Source: Mycetocola zhujimingii
GTDB taxonomy: Bacteria; Actinomycetota; Actinomycetes; Actinomycetales; Microbacteriaceae
Assembly (NCBI RefSeq): GCF_003065425.1
Contig: NZ_CP026949.1
Coordinates: forward strand, 806,001-870,000
Length of the DNA: 64,000 nt
Reading direction: 5' to 3'
The notes beneath the pieces were generated by a model. It made no database searches, was not told the origin of the DNA, and saw nothing but the letters and a program-made list of their open reading frames with translations. Within the stretch, counting starts at the first letter, position 1; every line of letters begins with the position of its first letter. Shown in pieces: positions 1-8,810 of this stretch. Made by a program: the position numbers and the translations under genes.

Positions 1-1394
1 TGGCTCTCGGGTTGCCGGGAGGGAATCCCGCGTGGGATTCGATCACGACAGCCATGGGAATCTCGGGTCTGCCCGCTCACCTTGTCGTTCCTGTCCTGCT
101 CGCGCCCATCGCTGCGATGGCGCTCGTCGCACTCTTCCTGCCGGGGAGCGCCCGGGCTGCCGTGTTGCTTTTCGTCGGCCTGCTTGGACTGGCCACAGCA
201 GTGGGAGCTACCCACCTCGAGATCTCGCTTCACGGCGCGTCCGCTGCGAGCATCTGGGCTGGGTCTGGCCTGAGCCTTTACTGGCTCGGCCTGACCGGTG
301 CGGCCGTTGTCGGCTTCGACAGTATGCGCAGGGCGGCTGCCGTTCCTGCGCTCGTCGTCTCCACGCTCGCACTCGTCGTCGCCGTCCCCATCGCCGCGAT
401 GCTCCCGCTCGGGCACGGCGCGATTGTCGCGAGCGACGGGCGCACGCTCCCGGCGTATGTCGCAGCGGCTGCGGCTACCGATCCCTCGCTCGGCACACTC
501 ATCGTTACTCCGCAGCCGGACGGTGGAATCTCGGCGCGCATCGTGCGGGGCGCTGGTGACACCCTCGACAACCAGTCGACGATCCTCACAACGGGCGAGA
601 ATCTGACGAGCAACGACGAGAAGGTCACCGTACTCGCGGGGAACCTCGTCTCCCAGGGCGGCTTTGATCCCGCTCCGACGCTCGCCGCCCTCGACGTGAA
701 GTACGTTCTTCTCCCGCCCGCCGTGATCGAGTCGGGCGAGCAGGTCAGCCCTGAAGCGACAACGACCACGAGCCGCGCGTCTGCCGCCCTCGACAGCAGT
801 CCTGTGCTCGCGCACATCGGACCGACCGACCGCGGAACCCTCTGGCGGTTCGACGGCGAAACCAGTGGCTCTGCCGCTGTCGGTCCCGTCTCCATCTTCT
901 CCACGCCGGTGCTGATCGGCTGGGCGGTCATCTTCGGATTCGCCCTGCTGCTCTCGGTCCCTACCGCCGCCCCGCGCCGCGCCGCCGAGGAGTCCCCCCG
1001 GACCGTCGGCCGACGAGAGGTGCGTGAGCCCAGCCGAAGGCTCACCCGGGCAGAACGAGCACAGCGCAAGGCCGATGCCGAAGCCGAGGCGAGCCTCGCC
1101 GCGGGCATCGCGTCCGAGGCGGAAGCCGAGGAGAAGCGTGAAGCAGCTGAGGCCGCCAAAGCCGCCGGCTCGCACGCTGCGCCAGATGCGCCGGTGGAAA
1201 CCGACGCGCCGACGGGCGTAGATGCGCCGACGGAAACGGACACACCGGGCGAGGGTGACGGACAGGCCGAGACGGGCCAGCAGCCGGCCGGCACCGGTCC
1301 TGACGCCGGAGCATCCGCAGGCACAGAGGCGGATGCTCAGACCGCACCGCACGCAACACCAGCGAGCGAAAGCGAGTACAGCCATGGCCGCTAA
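1..1394 (+). CDS. C-terminal part of a large membrane protein, probably a family 2 glycosyltransferase (5' end outside window)
   Basis: The reading frame is open at the left edge, so only the last 460 or so residues are present. Several hydrophobic segments lie in the first 130 residues. A soluble stretch of about 150 residues follows (including a Val-Leu-Leu-Pro-Pro motif), then one more membrane segment near residues 295-315. The tail is long, Ala/Glu-rich and later Thr/Pro/Asp-rich, and looks cytoplasmic and disordered. In Microbacteriaceae the gene before the DUF5719 and DUF3499 genes is usually a very large membrane protein with an N-terminal GT2 domain. That identity is inferred from position, because the catalytic domain is not visible here. 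The stop overlaps the next start by 11 bases, so the two genes are probably translated together. Confidence 0.6.
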   Translation, partial: ALGLPGGNPAWDSITTAMGISGLPAHLVVPVLLAPIAAMALVALFLPGSARAAVLLFVGLLGLATAVGATHLEISLHGASAASIWAGSGLSLYWLGLTGAAVVGFDSMRRAAAVPALVVSTLALVVAVPIAAMLPLGHGAIVASDGRTLPAYVAAAAATDPSLGTLIVTPQPDGGISARIVRGAGDTLDNQSTILTTGENLTSNDEKVTVLAGNLVSQGGFDPAPTLAALDVKYVLLPPAVIESGEQVSPEATTTTSRASAALDSSPVLAHIGPTDRGTLWRFDGETSGSAAVGPVSIFSTPVLIGWAVIFGFALLLSVPTAAPRRAAEESPRTVGRREVREPSRRLTRAERAQRKADAEAEASLAAGIASEAEAEEKREAAEAAKAAGSHAAPDAPVETDAPTGVDAPTETDTPGEGDGQAETGQQPAGTGPDAGASAGTEADAQTAPHATPASESEYSHGR

Positions 1395-2805
1395 TCGAAC
1401 CAGGGCAGCCGTGAGCGGGCGCGTCATCGCCGGCGTCATCGGCATCGCGATCGCTGGCGTCTCGGTCTTCGCCGTCGGCACCCTCGATGTGCCGCGCGTG
1501 ACGGCCGCTGTACCGAGTGCCGTCATCACGCCGACGGCCGCCGATCAGGCGCGAGTGTGCTCGGGACCATTACTCCAGCTCGCCGGTGACGGGTCGTCAA
1601 GCGCTGCGTCGTTCGGCGCTGCGGAACTCACCGTCGGCGCTGAATCCGGCTCCGAGCCGGCTCTGATGCCCATTGCCGCCCCCGGCAACGTGTCGGGGGA
1701 TGCGTTCGGATCGCCCACTGTGGTGAGTGTGCCGAGCGGGACGGGTGCCGACACGGCACCCCTGCTCGCTGCGGCTCAGTCGCAGTCGGCCGCATTCGAC
1801 GAGCTGGCTGGCTTCGCTGCGGGCTCCTGCACCGAGGCAAGCGCCGAAAGCTGGCTCGTCGGCGGCTCGACCGATGTCGGACGCACCAGCGTCATTGCCC
1901 TCACCAACCCGACCCGCGCAGACGCCATCGTCGACCTCACGATCTACGGCGAAAGCGGCGTTGTTGACGCTCCCGGCTCCCAGGGAGTGATCGTCAAGGG
2001 CGGCGAGCAGAAGCTCCTGTCGCTTGCGGCGTTCGCACCGAACCTGATCACCCCGATTGTGCACATCGAGAGCAGGGGAGGGCAGGTCGCTGCCGCTATC
2101 CAGCACAGTGTCATCCGCGGGCTCACCCCCAGCGGTGTCGAGTATGTCGCCCCGACGGCGCCCGCTGCCACACGCCAGGTACTGAGCGGCGTCGTGCTTC
2201 CGGCGACCCCACCCCTCGTTTCCGATGAGGACTACGACGACAACAGCCCCGCCATTCGAATCATGGCCCTTGGCACCGAGGCAGCGCGCGTTTCTGTGAC
2301 ATTCACCAGCGAGCAGGGTGCGCCAGCGCCAGACCCCCTCGAGTACGACCTCGAACCCGGCGTGGCGACCGAGGTCAGCCTCAGTGGCCTGGCCGCAGGC
2401 AGCTACACGATCGACATCCAGGCCAGCCAGCCGGTGGTCGCCGGTGCCCGTACCTCGATCGCCGTGGGCGAGTCCAGCGACTTCGCCTGGTTCCAGGCCT
2501 CGACGGCCCTGCCTGACACCGTCATGATCGCGGTTCCCGCTGGAGACGCCCCGGTACTGCACCTGGCCAACCCCGGAGCCGACACGCTTAACGTCGAACT
2601 CCGCTCGGCCAGCGGTACCCTGACCGCAACGGTCCCCGGCGCGTCGTCGGCAGCGATCCCTGTAGCGCCAGGAACCTCGTACGAGGTCACCGGCGTCGAC
2701 GGTGCGTTCGCCCAGCTGAGCATCGAGACAGCAACAGGATTCAGCGCCTTTGCCGTTCAGCCGGCCAACCCATCGGCGACGCCGGTGACGGTCTACCCGC
2801 GCTGA
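1384..2805 (+). CDS. DUF5719 family secreted/membrane-anchored protein
   Basis: A protein of 473 residues. The ATG at 1384 is chosen because it lies just inside the end of the upstream gene and is followed at once by a signal-anchor segment (about residues 12-32). The longer frame would run deep into the upstream gene. After the hydrophobic segment the protein is rich in Ala, Ser, Thr and Val with repeated beta-strand-like stretches and few charges, as in extracytoplasmic beta proteins. The family (DUF5719) is found beside the large membrane glycosyltransferase in this group. Its function is unknown; a role in envelope glycopolymer assembly is inferred only from the neighbour. Confidence 0.7.
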   Translation: MAANRTRAAVSGRVIAGVIGIAIAGVSVFAVGTLDVPRVTAAVPSAVITPTAADQARVCSGPLLQLAGDGSSSAASFGAAELTVGAESGSEPALMPIAAPGNVSGDAFGSPTVVSVPSGTGADTAPLLAAAQSQSAAFDELAGFAAGSCTEASAESWLVGGSTDVGRTSVIALTNPTRADAIVDLTIYGESGVVDAPGSQGVIVKGGEQKLLSLAAFAPNLITPIVHIESRGGQVAAAIQHSVIRGLTPSGVEYVAPTAPAATRQVLSGVVLPATPPLVSDEDYDDNSPAIRIMALGTEAARVSVTFTSEQGAPAPDPLEYDLEPGVATEVSLSGLAAGSYTIDIQASQPVVAGARTSIAVGESSDFAWFQASTALPDTVMIAVPAGDAPVLHLANPGADTLNVELRSASGTLTATVPGASSAAIPVAPGTSYEVTGVDGAFAQLSIETATGFSAFAVQPANPSATPVTVYPR

Positions 2806-2839
2806 TCAAGGGCGGGGCCGGACGGCTCCGCGGCGCGGG

Positions 2840-3280
2840 TCAGAAGTGGAAACGGTCGGGGCCGAGATCCCAGGGGTCCTTGCCGATCAGCTCGGCCGTC
2901 GCCCGGAAAACACAGCTCTCGATCATCATCCGCTGGTGCAGCTCATCGTCGCGGTGCAGCTTGCTCAGGCGCTGGATGGGCAAGCGGTACAGGACCACCC
3001 GCCGCTCGGACGGGCTGGTCCACCAGCGAGCAACGCCGTCGGTGTCCTGGCTGCCCGCCGGCATCGAGCCGACCTCGAAACGCACGTCCGCGAGTTCCTC
3101 CGGCCAGGTCGCGCGCAAAAAATCGGCTGCGGCGGCGACCGTCATATCGAACGTGTCGATGCGGTTCTTGAGCGGCGGCAGGTGGGGCCCCGTCGCCGCG
3201 CTTCGCCCGGCCCTGCCGTGCCTGTCGTGCCTCACCGCTCGCCGCTCAAAGGTGCTGCTTCGTGAACCGCGTCGTGCCAT
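2840..3280 (-). CDS. Metallopeptidase-family protein (zincin-like fold) with the zinc motif lost
   Basis: A protein of 146 residues, related by sequence style and position to M. tuberculosis Rv3259 (PF06262, zincin-like). The N-terminal 35 residues are basic (RHDRHGRAGR). The conserved core follows, with FDM at about residue 44, a run ending VVLYRLPIQ, and the region where active zincins carry HExxH. Here that region reads HQRMMIESCVFRATAEL, so the HExxH metal site is not present and proteolytic activity is doubtful. The gene is divergent from the DUF3499 gene. A TAGGAT box six bases before the ATG suggests a leaderless transcript. Confidence 0.75.
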   Translation of the reverse strand: MARRGSRSSTFERRAVRHDRHGRAGRSAATGPHLPPLKNRIDTFDMTVAAAADFLRATWPEELADVRFEVGSMPAGSQDTDGVARWWTSPSERRVVLYRLPIQRLSKLHRDDELHQRMMIESCVFRATAELIGKDPWDLGPDRFHF

Positions 3281-3353
3281 GCAGCCATCCTATTCGCCGG
3301 TGAGATCGGCGAGGTGACCTCTGGCGCCTTCCAGCGGATGTATCGTGAATGGA
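3281..3353. promoter_or_regulatory. Divergent leaderless promoters for the metallopeptidase-like and DUF3499 genes
   Basis: On the minus strand TAGGAT (complement of 3287-3292) lies 6 bases before the ATG at 3280. On the plus strand TATCGT (3341-3346) lies 7 bases before the ATG at 3354. Neither start has a Shine-Dalgarno sequence at a normal distance. Both fit the actinobacterial TANNNT-N6/7-start layout of leaderless mRNAs. Confidence 0.55.
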
Positions 3354-3563
3354 ATGTTGGACAGGCCATGTACCAAAGTCGGATGCTCGCGCGAAGCGGT
3401 CTCGACGCTCACTTACGATTACGGCGATTCGATGGCTGTCGTCGGGCCGCTCAGCCTCGCCCGGGAGCCGCATACCTACGACCTTTGCTCGTTCCACGCC
3501 GAGCGGATGAGTGTCCCGCAGGGCTGGCAGGTCGTCAGGCACCAGGTGCTGAATAACAGCTAG
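3354..3563 (+). CDS. DUF3499 family small zinc-finger-like protein
   Basis: A protein of 69 residues, homologous to M. tuberculosis Rv3258c (DUF3499). Two cysteine pairs are visible: CTKVGC near the N terminus and CSFH in the second half, a pattern that could bind one zinc ion. The motif [16 protein letters not shown] is typical of the family. The ATG at 3354 is preferred over the GTG at 3345 because a TATCGT box ends seven bases before it, and the GTG would overlap that box. The function is unknown. The gene sits just upstream of ahcY, as part of a conserved actinobacterial neighbourhood. Confidence 0.8.
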   Translation: MLDRPCTKVGCSREAVSTLTYDYGDSMAVVGPLSLAREPHTYDLCSFHAERMSVPQGWQVVRHQVLNNS

Positions 3564-3604
3564 CTCACCGGGTTTGTTCACGCCGGGTCTGCGAGAATGG
3601 AGGA

Positions 3605-5095
<1,491 letters not shown>

Positions 5096-5111
5096 GTCTT
5101 ACCTGTGAGCG

Positions 5112-5145
5112 ACGGCGTCGCCTGGCTTCGGCCGGGCGGCGCCGT
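5112..5145 (+). terminator. Rho-independent-type hairpin after ahcY
   Basis: A 15-base-pair stem with two mismatch or G-U positions, closed by a TTCG tetraloop, lies 16 bases after the ahcY stop. It is followed by a short T run (TTTGCG). Confidence 0.6.
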
Positions 5146-5159
5146 TTGCGTGGGGCCGC

Positions 5160-5311
5160 GGTTCGTCCGTCACGGATGTCTGGCTTCTGTGCCGGTTGTC
5201 GGCATTCGCGACGGATGAGCCGGTCGGCAGTTCGCGACAGGAGTTTCGTCCGTCGCTCCTGCCGGTTTTCGGCCTCGTTCGTCGGCATTCGCGGCGGACG
5301 AAGCGGGACGC
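5160..5311. repeat. Degenerate internal repeat in the ahcY-RDD gap
   Basis: Two imperfect copies of a roughly 60-base unit. Each begins with TTCGTCCGTC (about 5162 and 5245) and contains TGCCGGTT and GTCGGCATTCGCG (about 5198 and 5281). TCCGTC and GACGGA are also inverted relative to each other, so each copy could fold. No coding capacity is evident. The rest of the gap between ahcY and the RDD gene holds only the ahcY terminator. Confidence 0.35.
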
Positions 5312-5325
5312 GCCGAGGCGAATCG

Positions 5326-6177
5326 CTACCTCTCGGGGAACCCGTGCGGGCGGCCTGTGAGCACGGGCGTGAGCGCTCCGAGCCTCTCTTGCTCAAGCAT
5401 GTGCGCGGCGTACTCCCTGTCGCGGCGCACAGCGGCGACCGCGTAGAGGAAGAGCACGGGGTCCGTGTCGGGAACGGGGGAGACGAACGCCGCGGCCTCT
5501 GCAGCCAGGTTCTGACCCAGGCGTGCGCGGGTCTCCGGCGTGAGCTTGTCGACCTGGTCGAGGAACTGGGCGATCCTCCGTGACAGGCGGTCAGGCATCC
5601 GCCCGACGTCGGCGATGGTTGCCCAGCCTTGCAGCGCCGGCGGAACGCCGTACACCGAGTGTTCAGCCCTTGGCACCCGCTCCTGCTGCGCGTAGGTACC
5701 CGCGAGAAGATCGCCGAGCCGTTTCGAGCGCGCGGAGAGCAGGCCGGTGATCGCTGCGACGCCGCCGAGGGTCATGTAGATCTCGAAGAACCCGACGAGA
5801 GCGCGGATGAAGGCGTGCCGGAAGCCCGTGGCCCCGCCGTCGTCGCGGACGATGCGCGCGCCGATCGCGAGCTTGCCAAGGGAGCGTCCGTGGCTCAGCG
5901 TCTCGATCGTTGTGGGCAGCACGACGGTCGAGAACGCGATGATCGCCGTGGAGAACGCTGCCGTCGCGGACTGGTCGATGACCCCCTGGACGGCGAAGAC
6001 GAACAGGAGCCAGAGGAGTCCTGCCGCGACGAGGACCGAGACGAGGAAGTCGATGATGGCGCCGGCGGCGCGCAGGATGAAGCTCGCTGACTGCACGTCG
6101 AGGGCGACGGCTTCGCCGGTGATCAGGAGCGAAGAGTCCGACAGATCCGACATCTGCGTGCCGGAGGAGTCAGTCAT
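5326..6177 (-). CDS. RDD family membrane protein
   Basis: A protein of 283 residues with an N-terminal RDD domain: about four hydrophobic segments between residues 28 and 150, with GAIIDFLVS early in the domain and SLGKLAIGARIVRDDGG carrying the conserved Arg/Asp signature. The C-terminal half is soluble, with an R-rich amphipathic stretch. The function is unknown; RDD proteins are thought to act in ion or small-molecule transport. The gene is divergent from the SpoIIM-like gene, with only 17 bases between the starts. It opens the RDD/SpoIIM/DUF58/MoxR group seen across actinobacteria (Rv3691-Rv3695-like in mycobacteria). Confidence 0.85.
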   Translation of the reverse strand: MTDSSGTQMSDLSDSSLLITGEAVALDVQSASFILRAAGAIIDFLVSVLVAAGLLWLLFVFAVQGVIDQSATAAFSTAIIAFSTVVLPTTIETLSHGRSLGKLAIGARIVRDDGGATGFRHAFIRALVGFFEIYMTLGGVAAITGLLSARSKRLGDLLAGTYAQQERVPRAEHSVYGVPPALQGWATIADVGRMPDRLSRRIAQFLDQVDKLTPETRARLGQNLAAEAAAFVSPVPDTDPVLFLYAVAAVRRDREYAAHMLEQERLGALTPVLTGRPHGFPER

Positions 6178-6194
6178 GAATAGTATCTAATCAG
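6178..6194. promoter_or_regulatory. Compact divergent promoter region, RDD versus SpoIIM-like gene
   Basis: Only 17 bases separate the two start codons. TAGTAT (6181-6186) lies 8 bases before the plus-strand ATG. On the minus strand TTAGAT lies 7 bases before the RDD ATG. The two -10 boxes overlap, so the promoters probably compete, and both mRNAs would be leaderless. Confidence 0.45.
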
Positions 6195-7190
6195 ATGGAT
6201 CTCGACGCCTACAGTGCTGCGCACCGAAATGAATGGGACCGCCTCGACTCGCTCGCGTCGAAGCGGTCGTTGTCGGGCGCGGAAGCCGATGAGCTCATCG
6301 ATCGTTATCAGGCCGGGGCGACGCAGCTTTCTGCGATCAAAACGACAGCGGGATCCACCAGGCAGGGCGACCGGCTGAGTGTCACCCTGTCGAAGGCGCG
6401 ACTGCGTTTCACCTCGGCGTCGACGAACGTGCTCAGCCAGCTGCCACGGTTCTTCGTGCTCCAGTTACCCGCTGCGCTCTACCGGCTGCGCTGGCTGACG
6501 CTCGCCGTTGCGCTCGCAACCGTCGCCGTCGCTGCGCTCTGGGCCGCGTGGGTGCTGAACGACCCGCAGGTGCTCGCCAACCTCGGTGACACTGAAGAGT
6601 TGCGCCAGGTCGCCGAGGAAGACTTCGCCAACTACTACTCAGACAACCCAGCGGCATCGTTCGCCGGGCAGGTCTGGACGAACAACGCGTGGATCGCGGC
6701 GCAGTGCATCGCGTTCGGAATCACGGGAATCTGGGTGCCGTACGTCATCCTGCAGAACGCCCAGAACCTCGGGCTCAACGCCGCGGTGCTCTTCAGCTTC
6801 GGCCACGGTGACACCTTCTTTCTCTACATCGCGCCGCACGGCATGCTCGAGCTGACAGCCATCTTCGTCGCCGCCGCGGGTGGACTGCGGATCTTCTGGG
6901 CGTGGGTGGCGCCGGGCAATCGCACCAGGGCGCAGGCACTCGCCGAAGACGCCCGTGCCCTGTTCACCGTGGCGATCGGCCTCGTTTTCGTCCTTCTCGT
7001 TGCGGGCATCCTCGAGGGATTCGTCACACCGCAGCCGTGGCCGTGGCCCGTGAAGATCGGGCTCGGCGCTCTCGCCCTCGCCGCGTTCCTCTTCTACATG
7101 CTCGTGATCGGGCGCCGTGCCTACCGAGCAGGGGAGACCGGCGACCTCGTTGCCTTCGAAGCCGGGGCACGGCGGATCTACGCGAACTAG
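6195..7190 (+). CDS. Stage II sporulation protein M-like integral membrane protein
   Basis: A protein of 331 residues with a soluble N-terminal helical region (residues 1-90, including AHRNEWDRLDSL) and a SpoIIM-type domain of about five to six membrane segments (FAFGITGIWVPYVILQNAQNLGL, PHGMLELTAIFVAAAGGL). The PHGMLEL motif is a hallmark of the family. The organism's group does not make endospores. In actinobacteria this protein accompanies RDD, DUF58 and MoxR proteins, and it may help assemble a membrane complex with them (inference). The 3' end overlaps the EamA gene by 4 bases tail to tail. Confidence 0.85.
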   Translation: MDLDAYSAAHRNEWDRLDSLASKRSLSGAEADELIDRYQAGATQLSAIKTTAGSTRQGDRLSVTLSKARLRFTSASTNVLSQLPRFFVLQLPAALYRLRWLTLAVALATVAVAALWAAWVLNDPQVLANLGDTEELRQVAEEDFANYYSDNPAASFAGQVWTNNAWIAAQCIAFGITGIWVPYVILQNAQNLGLNAAVLFSFGHGDTFFLYIAPHGMLELTAIFVAAAGGLRIFWAWVAPGNRTRAQALAEDARALFTVAIGLVFVLLVAGILEGFVTPQPWPWPVKIGLGALALAAFLFYMLVIGRRAYRAGETGDLVAFEAGARRIYAN

Positions 7191-8158
7191 CGCCGCGCAC
7201 CCTCGCGTGCCGGGGCATCCGCCTGTGTCGTCGCCTGCTCGCTGCGAACAGCATCCGTTGGCCGGTTCTTTAGTTCTCCGACCAGCACGGCGGCCACGCC
7301 GGCGCCGCACAGCGCGAAGCCCACGAGCGTGAGGGCTGTCAGCGGCTCGCCGAGCATCAGGAAGCCAGCGACCGCCGTCGTCGGGGCGACGAGGAACAGC
7401 AGGGCGTTGAGTGCCGTGATGCCGACTCTCCGAAGCAACCACCAGTACAGGCCGTAAGCGGCCAGCGTGGGGAAGATCGCCATCAGAACGATCTGGAGCC
7501 AGAACATCGGTGAGGCCGGGGGCAGCAGTGTTCCTGTGCCTGCAGCGAGGATGAGGGATGCGACGGCCGTCACTGTCACGTGGATGGTCATCGTGGTGAG
7601 CACGGGAAGCTGGACCGTCGCGCGCCGGTCCAGGAAGGTGGCTCCGACGAGGCAGACCATGGCGAGAGCCGGCAGGAGCCAGGCGAGGGGAGGGGCGTCA
7701 GAGCCCGTCATCTGGGTCTGGACGACGAGCAGCACCCCGAGCGCGCCGAGGATGAGTCCTCCCCACTGGCCGAGCCGCACCCGCAGCCCGAGCAGCGGTC
7801 CCACCAGCGTCGCAACGATGAGCGGCTGAACGGCGTCGATCAGGGCGGTTGTTCCTGCGGTGATACCGCTGGCGACTGACGCATAGACGAACACGCAGTA
7901 CCCGAACTGGGCGAACAGGCCGACGAGCGCCTGGTGGCCGATGTCGGCGGCAGAGACGCCGCGAAAGAGTTTCCGGCTCCACGCAAGGATGACCAGGAGG
8001 AGCGCGACGGGGACGAATCGCCAGGCGAGCACCGTGGCCGGAGCGACGTCGACGGTTGCCATCGCCGCGATGACGAACCCCGAGCTCCAGGACACGACGA
8101 ATCCCGCGGCACCCAGCACGGTGACCACCGCTCCCAGTACACCGACCTGTTTACTCAT
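7187..8158 (-). CDS. EamA/DMT family transporter
   Basis: A protein of 323 residues with ten predicted membrane segments in two EamA repeats (about residues 8-145 and 160-300), the usual drug/metabolite transporter layout. WSSGFVIAAMATVDVAPATVLAWRF starts repeat 1 and FLVAPTTAVAGFLMLGEPLT marks repeat 2. The ATG at 8158 is chosen because it sits 7 bases after a TATAGT box, and the longer frame would overlap the tetR promoter and gene. The gene is divergent from a TetR gene across a perfect inverted repeat, so the exporter is very probably controlled by that repressor. The substrate is unknown. With tetR it forms an insertion in the otherwise conserved SpoIIM-DUF58 order. Confidence 0.9.
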   Translation of the reverse strand: MSKQVGVLGAVVTVLGAAGFVVSWSSGFVIAAMATVDVAPATVLAWRFVPVALLLVILAWSRKLFRGVSAADIGHQALVGLFAQFGYCVFVYASVASGITAGTTALIDAVQPLIVATLVGPLLGLRVRLGQWGGLILGALGVLLVVQTQMTGSDAPPLAWLLPALAMVCLVGATFLDRRATVQLPVLTTMTIHVTVTAVASLILAAGTGTLLPPASPMFWLQIVLMAIFPTLAAYGLYWWLLRRVGITALNALLFLVAPTTAVAGFLMLGEPLTALTLVGFALCGAGVAAVLVGELKNRPTDAVRSEQATTQADAPAREGARR

Positions 8159-8192
8159 TCGGTCGACTATACAGGACGGTATAGTAAGCCGC
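8159..8192. promoter_or_regulatory. TetR-type operator and symmetric divergent leaderless promoters
   Basis: A 20-base inverted repeat at 8166-8185 has arms ACTATAC and GTATAGT with a 6-base spacer. Each arm contains a TATAGT -10 box for one of the two divergent genes. From each box exactly 7 bases lead to the ATG (8158 minus strand, 8193 plus strand). A repressor bound here would cover both -10 boxes at once. Confidence 0.8.
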
Positions 8193-8810
8193 ATGACGGT
8201 CACGCTGATGGAACAACCCTCGCTGACGCCGGCCGCGCGCCGGATTCTTGACGCTGCGTCTGATCTGTTCTATGAGCGCGGCATCCATGCCGTCGGCGTT
8301 GACACGATCGCCGCGGCAGCCGGTGTGACGAAAAAGACGCTGTACGACAGGTTCGGGTCGAAAGAGGCGCTCGTGGTGTCGTATCTCCAGCACAGGGATG
8401 CCCGCTGGCGAGAGCACCTCGCTGCCTGTCTTGCGTGTACGCCTGAGCCAGGAATCGAGCGTGTTCTCGGCGTCTTCGACGCAGCAATCTCCTGGTCTAC
8501 CGCGAACAGCCCCAAGGGATGCAGCGCGATCAACGCGCGCGCAGAACTCGATGACAGCCAGGGTGGGGCGGTGTTCCCCGAGGTGTCCGGGGAGAAAGTC
8601 TGGCAGCTCGGGTTGTTCACCGAGCTGTGCCGCGACGCGCGAGTTCCTGACCCAGACCGTATGGCGCAGAAGCTCATGCTCCTCTACGAAGGGGCGATCG
8701 TCACCATCGGTATGGGAACGTTCGGCAGCCCGTTCGAACTCGCCCGCGATGTGGCTCGGGCACTGCTGGAACCGCGCCAGGTGGACGTTACAGCCGCCCA
8801 GCAGCCTTGA
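8193..8810 (+). CDS. TetR/AcrR family transcriptional repressor
   Basis: A protein of 205 residues. The N-terminal helix-turn-helix (about residues 12-58) reads ILDAASDLFYERG, then VDTIAAAAGVTKKTLYDRFGSKEALV, the classic TetR pattern. The C-terminal ligand domain is of the type that often ends near LFTELCRDARVPD and GAIVTIGMG. The ATG at 8193 is supported by the -10 box and operator immediately upstream. It probably represses itself and the divergent EamA exporter and is released by the exported compound (inference). Its 3' end overlaps the DUF58 gene by 23 bases tail to tail, an unusually tight junction that suggests the cassette was inserted right at that gene's end. Confidence 0.92.
   Translation: MTVTLMEQPSLTPAARRILDAASDLFYERGIHAVGVDTIAAAAGVTKKTLYDRFGSKEALVVSYLQHRDARWREHLAACLACTPEPGIERVLGVFDAAISWSTANSPKGCSAINARAELDDSQGGAVFPEVSGEKVWQLGLFTELCRDARVPDPDRMAQKLMLLYEGAIVTIGMGTFGSPFELARDVARALLEPRQVDVTAAQQP

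Noticed and set aside
278-1324. Long open frame on the minus strand opposite the first gene, and many similar long antisense frames (for example opposite ahcY, secA, kgd).
   Set aside because: High GC creates long antisense frames. They have shadow composition (Arg/Ala/Pro/Ser-rich), no recognisable domains, and lie wholly opposite well-supported genes.
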